Positions 15,448 through 21,278 of a stretch of DNA of 21,278 bases are shown here, one piece after another. The stretch is from Clostridia bacterium. GTDB taxonomy: Bacteria; Bacillota; Clostridia; Christensenellales; Aristaeellaceae. The stretch covers positions 1 to 21,278 of the forward strand of contig CAAGFE010000101.1 in the NCBI GenBank assembly GCA_900769075.1. The letters run 5' to 3'. A program made the translations under genes and the position numbers. Each line of letters opens with the position of its first letter. Position 1 is the first letter of the stretch. The notes under the pieces were generated by a model. The model had not been told where the DNA came from, ran no database searches, and saw only the letters and a list, made by a program, of their open reading frames with translations.

Positions 15448-16734
15448 ATGAAAGTACTCATCGTTGGCGGCGGTGGACGCGAGCATACCATCGCCCTGAA
15501 AATCGCGGAGAACCGGCAAGTGACCAAGCTCTACGCGGCCCCCGGCAACGGCGGCATGGCGTCCATCTGCGAGTGCCTGCCCTTCAAGGCCACGGACGTA
15601 AATGGCATCACCGCCTGGGCGAAGGAAAACGCCATTGATTTCGTCATCGTCGCGCCCGATGATCCCCTGTGCCTGGGCATGGTGGACGCGCTGGCGGAGG
15701 CGGGCATCCCGGCCTTCGGCCCCAACAAGGCCGCTGCCATCATCGAGGGCAGCAAGGTGTTCGCCAAGAACCTGATGAAGAAGTATGGCATTCCCACTGC
15801 GGCCTACGAAACCTTCGAGGATTATGACGCGGCGGTGGCCTACCTGCAGACGGCGGAAATGCCCATCGTGGTCAAGGCGGACGGCCTGGCGCTGGGCAAG
15901 GGCGTGCTGATCTGCAACACCCGCGAGGAAGCTATCAACGCCGTGTCCTCCATGATGAAGGACGAGAAGTTCGGCGCGTCGGGCAAGTCCGTGGTGATAG
16001 AGGAATTCCTGACCGGCCCGGAGGTCTCCGTGCTGGCCTTCACCGACGGCAAGACCATCAAGCCCATGGTGTCCAGCATGGATCACAAGCGTGCGCTGGA
16101 TCACGATGAAGGCCTGAACACCGGCGGCATGGGCACCATCGCGCCCAATCCCTGCTATACGCCTGAATTGGCGGAGCGCTGCATGCGGGAAATCTTCCTG
16201 CCCACCATCCATGCCATGAATGCCGAGGGCCGCCCCTTCAAGGGGTGCCTGTACTTCGGCCTGATGATGACGGAACGCGGCCCCAAGGTGATCGAGTACA
16301 ACTGCCGCTTCGGCGATCCGGAAACCCAGGTGGTGCTGCCCCTGCTCAAGTCCGATTTGCTGACCGTCATGCAAGCCACCGTCAACGGAACCCTGGCGGA
16401 AACCGAGGTGGAGTTCGACAGCGGCGCGGCCTGCTGCGTGGTGCTCGCCAGCGGCGGCTATCCCGTCAGCTACAAGAGCGGGTATGTTATCTCCGGCCTG
16501 GAGGAAGCGGGCGAGAACGCGCTGATCATCCACGCCGGGACCAAGATCAATGAGCAGGGCGACATCGTCACCGCCGGCGGCCGCGTGCTGGGCGTGGTGG
16601 GCCGCTGCAAGTGCCTGCCCGGGGCCATCAGCAAGGCCTACGCCGCCGCGAGGAAGATCAGCTTCACCGATCTGCACATGCGCAGCGACATCGGTCAGCG
16701 CGGACTTGCCGCCCTGGAAGCACAGACGAAGTAA
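15448..16734 (+). CDS. purD: Phosphoribosylamine-glycine ligase PurD
   Basis: PurD joins glycine to phosphoribosylamine using ATP, giving GAR. The ATP-grasp protein has 428 residues from ATG 15448, near the 422 of Bacillus. Motifs: MKVLIVGGGGREHTIALKI at the N-terminus, VVKADGLALGKGVLI and IEEFLTGPEVSVLAFTDG in the ATP-grasp domain, DHKRALDHDEGLNTGGMGT, and EYNCRFGDPETQVVLPLL. The frame is open from ATG 15433, and ATG 15445 is next to it, but AGGAG (15436-15440) is spaced 7 nt from 15448, and that start gives the usual N-terminus. The 42-nt gap after the transformylase and 21-nt gap to purL keep it within the operon. Confidence 0.96.
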   Translation: MKVLIVGGGGREHTIALKIAENRQVTKLYAAPGNGGMASICECLPFKATDVNGITAWAKENAIDFVIVAPDDPLCLGMVDALAEAGIPAFGPNKAAAIIEGSKVFAKNLMKKYGIPTAAYETFEDYDAAVAYLQTAEMPIVVKADGLALGKGVLICNTREEAINAVSSMMKDEKFGASGKSVVIEEFLTGPEVSVLAFTDGKTIKPMVSSMDHKRALDHDEGLNTGGMGTIAPNPCYTPELAERCMREIFLPTIHAMNAEGRPFKGCLYFGLMMTERGPKVIEYNCRFGDPETQVVLPLLKSDLLTVMQATVNGTLAETEVEFDSGAACCVVLASGGYPVSYKSGYVISGLEEAGENALIIHAGTKINEQGDIVTAGGRVLGVVGRCKCLPGAISKAYAAARKISFTDLHMRSDIGQRGLAALEAQTK

Positions 16735-16755
16735 GAAACGCTGGAGGATCAAAGC

Positions 16756-19700
16756 ATGAGCGTCAAGCGTATTTATGTGGAGAAGAAGGCGGATTACGCC
16801 GTCGAAGCCAAGAATCTGCTGTGGGAGATTCGCCATATCCTGCAAATCAAGTCCGTGACCGGCCTGCGGCTGCTCAACCGCTACGACGTGGAAGGCGTGG
16901 CGGAGGAGCTGTACCGCAAGTGCCTGCCCATCGTGTTCTCCGAGCCCCAGGTGGATGTGACCTATACCCAGCTTCCCGAGGGCGCGAAGGCCGTGTTCGC
17001 CGTGGAGTTCCTGCCCGGTCAATATGACCAACGCGCCGCGTCCTGCGAGGAGTGCATCCAGCTGGTCGGCCAGTGCGATCGTCCCACCGTGCGCTCCGCC
17101 CGGGTGTACCTGCTGGACGGCGATTTCACCGCAGATGAGCTGGCCCGCGTCAAGAAGCACGTCATTAACCCCGTGGAATCCCGCGAGGCTGACCTGGCTG
17201 AGAAGGACACCCTCCGCCAGACCTACGACACGCCGGATTCCGTGGAGACCCTGCATGGCTTCACCACCATGGACATGGCCCAGGTGCAGGCCTTCGTCGC
17301 CAAGTACGGCCTGGCGATGGACAAGGATGACCTGGCCTTCTGCCGGGACTATTTCGCCTCCGAGCAGCGCGACCCCACCCTCACCGAGGTGCGTATGATC
17401 GATACCTACTGGTCCGATCACTGCCGCCACACCACCTTCCTGACCACCATCGACAGGGCGGACATCGAGAAGGCGGCGGTGGAGAAGGCCTTCGCCCGGT
17501 ATCTGGCGGCCCGCGAAACCGTCTACGGCGAGCGCGCCAAGGCCCGCGCCGTCAACCTGATGGACATCGCCACCATCGGCGGTAAGTACCTCAGGAAGAT
17601 CGGCCAGACCCCGAACATCGACGTGTCCGAGGAAATCAACGCCTGCTCCATCAAGATTGACGTGGATGTGAACGGCGTGAACGAGCCCTGGCTGTTCATG
17701 TTCAAGAACGAGACCCACAACCACCCCACGGAGATCGAGCCCTTCGGCGGCGCGGCGACCTGCATCGGCGGCGCGATCCGCGATCCGCTGTCCGGGCGGA
17801 CCTATGTGTACCAGGCCATGCGCGTCACCGGCGCGGCGGATCCCCTGGTGCCCGTGTCCGAAACCATGCCCGGCAAGCTGCCCCAGCGCAAGCTGGTGAC
17901 CACCGCCGCTGCCGGCTATTCCTCCTATGGCAACCAGATCGGCCTGGCCACCGGCCTGGTGGACGAAATGTACCATCCCGGCTATGCCGCCAAGCGCCTG
18001 GAAATCGGTGCGGTGGTCGGCGCTGCGCCGGAGCGCAACGTTCGCCGTGAAGTGCCTGCGCCGGGGGACAAGATCGTCCTGCTGGGCGGACGCACGGGCC
18101 GTGACGGCTGCGGCGGCGCGACCGGTTCCTCCAAGAGCCACAAGCTGGAATCCATCGAGACCTGCGGCGCGGAGGTGCAGAAGGGCAACGCCCCCACCGA
18201 GCGCAAGCTGCAGCGCCTGTTCCGCGATGAAAGCGTGACCCGCCTCATCAAGCGCTGCAATGACTTCGGCGCGGGCGGCGTGTCCGTTGCCATCGGCGAA
18301 CTGGCGGACGGTCTGATGATCGACCTGGACAAGGTGCCGAAGAAGTACGACGGCCTGGACGGCACCGAGCTGGCGATCTCCGAATCCCAGGAGCGCATGG
18401 CGGTTGTGCTGGAGGCCAAGGACGTGGAGGCTTTCCTGGCCGCTGCCGAGCGCGAGAACCTGGAAGCCACCGTGGTGGCGGAGGTCACCGCCGAGCCCCG
18501 TCTGCGCATGACCTGGAAGGGCGTGACCATCGTTGACCTGAGCCGCGAATTCCTCAACTCCAACGGCGCGGAGAAGCACACCACCGTCGCTGTCCCCGAG
18601 GACGGCGTGGAGCAGGTGACCTTCCCCGGCGATACCGTCACCGAGAAGCTGGCGAACATGGTCGGCAACCTGAACATCTGCTCCAAGCAGGGCCTGAGCG
18701 AGCGCTTTGACGCCACCATCGGCGCGGCGACCGTGCTGATGCCCTTTGGCGGTGCCCGTCAGTTGACCCCCAACCAGACCATGGTCGCCAAGATTCCCGT
18801 GCTGAACGGCGTGACCGATACCGTGTCCGGCATGGCCTACGGCATGCATCCGGAACTCCTGGAGCAGTCCCCCTACGAGGGCAGCTACCTGGCGGTGATC
18901 GAGAGCGTCGCCAAGCTGGTGGCGACGGGCTTTGACTACAAGGAAGCCTACCTGACCTTCCAGGAGTATTTTGAGCGCATGGGCACCGAGCCGACCCGCT
19001 GGGGCAAGCCCTTCGCGGCGCTGCTGGGCGCGCTGGACGCTCAGCTGGATCTGAACATTGCAGCCATCGGCGGCAAGGACTCCATGTCCGGCACCTTCGA
19101 GAAGATGGATGTGCCCCCGACCCTGTGCTCCTTCGCGGTGGCTCCCGGCAAGGCCAGCCAGGTGATTTCCCCCGAATTCAAGGAGGCGGGCCATGCCATC
19201 CGCCTCGTGAGCTGCGATCCCCATGACACCGCGCAGCTGACCGCCAACTTCGACCGGGTGTACGAGGGCATCAAGGCCGGCAAGATCGTCGCTGCATGGG
19301 CCCTGGGCCTGGGCGGCATCGCCGAGGGCCTGTTCAAGATGGGCCTGGGCAACGCCATCGGCACCCGCATCGACGATGACTTTGAGGGCGAGCTGTTCGC
19401 CCAGCAGATCGGCGCCATGCTGATTGAGTGCGCCGAGGACGTTGACTTCGGCGAGAAGATCGGCGATACCATTCCCGCCTGGGTGCTGGAGTACGAGGGC
19501 GAGCGCATCGGCCTGGGCGAAATGCAGGAAATCTACGAGGGGAAGCTGGAGAAGGTCTTTAAGTACCGCGGACGCACCGGCGAAACCACCGAGAAGTTCA
19601 CCTGCAAGGCGGAAAATTGGCCCAAGCCTAAGACCGGCTTTGCCAAGCCCCGGGCGTTCATTCCCGTGTTCCCCGGCACCAACTGCGAGTATGACACCGC

Positions 19701-20445
19701 CCGTGCGGTGGAGCGCGCAGGCGGCAAGGCGGAGATCCTGGTGATCAACAACCTGACCCCCGAGAAGATCACCGAGTCCATTCGCAAGGCCAGCAAAATG
19801 ATCGCCCGCAGCCAGATGATCGTGCTGCCCGGCGGCTTCTCCGGCGGCGACGAGCCGGACGGCTCCGCCAAGTTCATCACTGCTTTCTTCCGCAATCCCG
19901 CGATGAAGGATGCCGTGCATGAGCTGCTGAAGAACCGCGACGGCCTGATGCTGGGCATCTGCAACGGCTTCCAGGCGCTGGTCAAGCTGGGCCTGGTGCC
20001 CTTTGGCGAGATCGTGGATACCGACGATCAGTGTCCGACCCTGACCTTCAACGAGATCGGCCGCCACCAGTCCATGATGGTTCGCACCCGCATCGCCTCC
20101 AACAAGTCTCCCTGGCTGAGCCGCACCGATGTGGATGATATCCATACCATCGCCATCAGCCACGGCGAGGGCCGCTTCGTCGGCCCCGAGAAGCTGCTGC
20201 GGGAGCTGGCCGCGAAGGGCCAGATCGCCACGCAGTATGTTGACCTGGCGGGCAACCCTTCCATGGACATGCGCTTCAACCCCAACGCCAGCTACTTCGC
20301 CATCGAGGGCATCACCAGCCCCGACGGCCGCGTGCTGGGCAAAATGGGCCACACCGAGCGCTCCGGGGAGAACCTGTACAAGAATATCCCCGGCAACAAA
20401 TATCAGCCCCTGTTTGAGGGCGGCGTGGATTACTTCACCAAGTAA
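16756..20445 (+). CDS. purL: Phosphoribosylformylglycinamidine synthase PurL, large single-chain form
   Basis: This enzyme converts FGAR to FGAM with glutamine and ATP. The 1229-residue protein is the one-chain form known from Proteobacteria, eukaryotes and some Clostridia, replacing the PurS-PurQ-PurL complex of Bacillus. In order: an N-terminal domain; a linker with DPTLTEVRMIDTYWSDHCRH (about 210-230); two PurM-like synthetase halves, the first with FKNETHNHPTEIEPFGGAAT and the second with LDLNIAAIGGKDSMSG; and a C-terminal class I glutaminase from about residue 970 (PVFPGTNCEYD, PGGFSGGDEPDGSAKF). The glutaminase nucleophile is Cys1069 in GICNGFQAL and its partners are His1136 and Glu1138 in SHGEGRF. 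GGAGGA (16743-16748) precedes ATG 16756. It ends the operon, 17 nt before a terminator. Confidence 0.97.
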   Translation: MSVKRIYVEKKADYAVEAKNLLWEIRHILQIKSVTGLRLLNRYDVEGVAEELYRKCLPIVFSEPQVDVTYTQLPEGAKAVFAVEFLPGQYDQRAASCEECIQLVGQCDRPTVRSARVYLLDGDFTADELARVKKHVINPVESREADLAEKDTLRQTYDTPDSVETLHGFTTMDMAQVQAFVAKYGLAMDKDDLAFCRDYFASEQRDPTLTEVRMIDTYWSDHCRHTTFLTTIDRADIEKAAVEKAFARYLAARETVYGERAKARAVNLMDIATIGGKYLRKIGQTPNIDVSEEINACSIKIDVDVNGVNEPWLFMFKNETHNHPTEIEPFGGAATCIGGAIRDPLSGRTYVYQAMRVTGAADPLVPVSETMPGKLPQRKLVTTAAAGYSSYGNQIGLATGLVDEMYHPGYAAKRLEIGAVVGAAPERNVRREVPAPGDKIVLLGGRTGRDGCGGATGSSKSHKLESIETCGAEVQKGNAPTERKLQRLFRDESVTRLIKRCNDFGAGGVSVAIGELADGLMIDLDKVPKKYDGLDGTELAISESQERMAVVLEAKDVEAFLAAAERENLEATVVAEVTAEPRLRMTWKGVTIVDLSREFLNSNGAEKHTTVAVPEDGVEQVTFPGDTVTEKLANMVGNLNICSKQGLSERFDATIGAATVLMPFGGARQLTPNQTMVAKIPVLNGVTDTVSGMAYGMHPELLEQSPYEGSYLAVIESVAKLVATGFDYKEAYLTFQEYFERMGTEPTRWGKPFAALLGALDAQLDLNIAAIGGKDSMSGTFEKMDVPPTLCSFAVAPGKASQVISPEFKEAGHAIRLVSCDPHDTAQLTANFDRVYEGIKAGKIVAAWALGLGGIAEGLFKMGLGNAIGTRIDDDFEGELFAQQIGAMLIECAEDVDFGEKIGDTIPAWVLEYEGERIGLGEMQEIYEGKLEKVFKYRGRTGETTEKFTCKAENWPKPKTGFAKPRAFIPVFPGTNCEYDTARAVERAGGKAEILVINNLTPEKITESIRKASKMIARSQMIVLPGGFSGGDEPDGSAKFITAFFRNPAMKDAVHELLKNRDGLMLGICNGFQALVKLGLVPFGEIVDTDDQCPTLTFNEIGRHQSMMVRTRIASNKSPWLSRTDVDDIHTIAISHGEGRFVGPEKLLRELAAKGQIATQYVDLAGNPSMDMRFNPNASYFAIEGITSPDGRVLGKMGHTERSGENLYKNIPGNKYQPLFEGGVDYFTK

Positions 20446-20462
20446 GCCTGATGCTCACAGGC

Positions 20463-20492
20463 GCCTGCCCCTTTGCCGGGGCAGGCCCTTTT
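20463..20492 (+). terminator. Rho-independent terminator of the purine operon
   Basis: GCCTGCCCC (20463-20471) pairs perfectly with GGGGCAGGC (20478-20486) around a 6-nt loop and is followed by CCTTTTC. Confidence 0.9.
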
Positions 20493-20515
20493 CGTGGGTT
20501 GCTGTGCTTTTGCAG

Positions 20516-20544
20516 TTGCATTTTACGGCAACATGGTCTATAAT
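20516..20544 (+). promoter_or_regulatory. Sigma-A promoter of the MIF-like gene
   Basis: TATAAT at 20539-20544 is a perfect -10; TTGCAT at 20516-20521 is a weak -35 with exact 17-nt spacing. Transcription should start near 20551, leaving a leader of about 116 nt. Confidence 0.75.
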
Positions 20545-20550
20545 AGAGCA

Positions 20551-20666
20551 TGCTGCCGTGGAGCGGTGGGAATCGGCCTATCCCCATGGGAGCCTGGCGA
20601 AAAGTGCAGGCTGCTTTCCGCTGACGTGTGCTTCTGCAGCCGAAGCAGACCATAAAGGAGTTCAAA
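20551..20666 (+). ncRNA. Structured 5' leader of the MIF-like gene
   Basis: Two perfect stems are visible: AGCCTG/CAGGCT (20591-20596 with 20607-20612) and TGCTTC/GAAGCA (20629-20634 with 20642-20647). The second ends 6 nt before the ribosome binding site. No T-tract follows, so any control would act on translation rather than termination. I do not recognise a known riboswitch consensus. The leader is long for a 113-codon gene. Confidence 0.35.
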
Positions 20667-21008
20667 ATGCCATACATTGCAACGACGTCCAACGTTTCCA
20701 TATCCGGCAGGAAGAAGGAGTCCATGAAGGAGCGCATGGGCAAGGCCATCGAGCTGATCCCCGGCAAAACCGAAAGCTGGCTCATGCTGTCCTTCCGTGA
20801 CAACGTATCCATGTATTTCAAGGGCAACGACGAGCCCTGCGCGATCTGCCAGGTGAAGCTCTTCGGCACTGCGGATGAGGAGGCCTACGCCGACCTGACC
20901 GAGGCGCTGACCGACATCGTTCGTGAGGAGCTGGACATTGATCCGGATCGGATTTACGTTGCCTATGAGGAAATCAATACCTGGGGCTGGAACGGCGGCA
21001 ACCTGTAA
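20667..21008 (+). CDS. MIF/phenylpyruvate tautomerase superfamily protein
   Basis: This 113-residue protein resembles macrophage migration inhibitory factor (human MIF 115 residues), a trimeric tautomerase. Pro2 follows the initiator Met, as needed for the catalytic N-terminal proline. Lys34 aligns with MIF's active-site Lys in GKPP (here GKTE), and Tyr97 in DPDRIYVAY aligns with the active-site Tyr; the neighbouring Asn of MIF is Ala here. EPCAICQVKLFG (56-67) aligns with MIF EPCALCSLHSIG, keeping the Cys-x-x-Cys at 58 and 61. The C-terminus WGWNGGNL recalls MIF's GWNNSTF. No signal peptide is present. AAAGGAG (20654-20660) is 6 nt before ATG 20667; the frame extends up to 20628 without a site. 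It is a single-gene unit with its own promoter. Enzyme substrate and any host role are unknown. Confidence 0.9.
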   Translation: MPYIATTSNVSISGRKKESMKERMGKAIELIPGKTESWLMLSFRDNVSMYFKGNDEPCAICQVKLFGTADEEAYADLTEALTDIVREELDIDPDRIYVAYEEINTWGWNGGNL

Positions 21009-21013
21009 GGCGG

Positions 21014-21034
21014 GCCCTGCAGGGGCGCACTTTT
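21014..21034 (+). terminator. Weak terminator candidate after the MIF-like gene
   Basis: A GC-rich palindrome centred on CCCTGCAGGG (21015-21024) is followed by CGCAC and four T residues (21031-21034). The stem is short and the T-tract offset, so termination may instead rely on the hairpins further downstream. Confidence 0.35.
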
Positions 21035-21084
21035 CCGGGTGCCATGGGCCGTGCTGCGCATGAATGAAGATTCGTCCTGAGCCG

Positions 21085-21253
21085 GGCCTTCCCGAAGGGG
21101 AAGGCCACAGAGCGTCGAAAAAGTGGCTGCGGCCACTTTTTCGATAAGGGAGGGGGCCTCCCTCCGCTTCTGCGGAAGCGGGCATTTTTCACTGTCAGCT
21201 AAAGCTGACGGCCGTGAAAAATGTAAGGAAAGGTTTCGGCAAAGGCCGAAACC
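21085..21253. repeat. Array of six tandem perfect stem-loops
   Basis: Six perfect inverted repeats follow each other in 169 bases: GGCCTTCCC/GGGAAGGCC (21085-21106, 9 bp); a 13-bp stem, arms 21115-21127 and 21132-21144, loop TGCG; GGGAGG/CCTCCC (21148-21162); CCGCTTC/GAAGCGG (21164-21181); a nested pair with outer arms CATTTTTCAC/GTGAAAAATG (21183-21223) and inner GTCAGC/GCTGAC; and GGTTTCGGC/GCCGAAACC (21232-21253). Loops are mostly 3-4 nt. No gene is visible from 21009 to the window end. Several stems have T-runs in an arm and could terminate transcription from both sides. The array looks like a compound palindromic intergenic repeat of the sort common in gut Clostridia, which I state from memory. 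Confidence 0.8.
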
Positions 21254-21278
21254 GCCCCGCCCGCGCGGCAAAGCCCCG

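Noticed and set aside
13345..20352. A 7-kb open frame on the - strand (about 2335 codons) antisense to purO through purL
   Set aside because: The strongly C/G-ending codons of the purine genes on the + strand keep this antisense frame free of stops. Its translation is compositionally monotonous (rich in His, Gly, Ala, Leu, Val, Asp) and matches no domain, while every + strand gene beneath it is a clear pathway enzyme.
20550..20624. 24-codon ORF at the start of the MIF-like leader
   Set aside because: Its ATG coincides with the predicted transcription start and lacks a ribosome binding site. Leaderless translation cannot be excluded but is unsupported.

Overview
The window comes from a GC-rich, endospore-forming member of the Clostridia (Firmicutes/Bacillota), probably a gut-type lineage. 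Three things support this: the spoIIGA-sigE-sigG sporulation cluster, strong AGGAGG-type ribosome binding sites, and Gram-positive promoter and terminator architecture. I cannot place it to genus from sequence alone. All 16 full-size genes lie on the + strand and look intact. I see no tRNA, rRNA, CRISPR array, insertion sequence or prophage.

Layout. 1-278: hairpin-rich intergenic DNA and the probable control region of the sporulation cluster. 279-2716: spoIIGA (membrane protease for pro-sigma-E), sigE (mother-cell sigma) and sigG (late forespore sigma). 2814-4050: a MazF-type endoribonuclease with no antitoxin beside it, followed by a YitT-family membrane protein and a strong terminator. 4122-9468: a BMP-family nucleoside uptake system (substrate-binding protein, double ATPase, two permeases). 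The binding protein has its own promoter and terminator, and the other three genes form a translationally coupled unit. 9484-20492: a de novo purine operon, purE-purF-purM-purN-purO-AICAR transformylase-purD-purL. It follows a consensus sigma-A promoter, repeated CGAA/TTCG motifs like Bacillus PurR boxes, and a leader holding a 21-codon ORF and an intrinsic terminator. 20516-21008: a MIF/tautomerase-family protein with its own promoter and a structured leader. 21009-21278: an array of tandem perfect palindromes.

How the genes work together. The transporter imports nucleosides (salvage), and the adjacent operon makes IMP from PRPP. The operon supplies PRPP amidotransferase (PurF), GAR synthetase (PurD), GAR transformylase (PurN), FGAM synthetase (one-chain PurL), AIR synthetase (PurM), CAIR mutase (PurE), AICAR transformylase and IMP cyclohydrolase. 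purC and purB are not in the window. The last two steps, usually done by bifunctional PurH, are done here by two adjacent separate proteins: an archaeal-type PurO cyclohydrolase and a stand-alone AICAR transformylase.

Most worth a second look are the uORF/terminator leader and CGAA operator of the purine operon, the palindrome array at the right end, the MIF-like protein that keeps a Cys-Ala-Ile-Cys motif, the split PurH, and the lone mazF beside sigG. I did not find a wholly new multi-gene system. The regulatory and repeat elements are the least explained parts.
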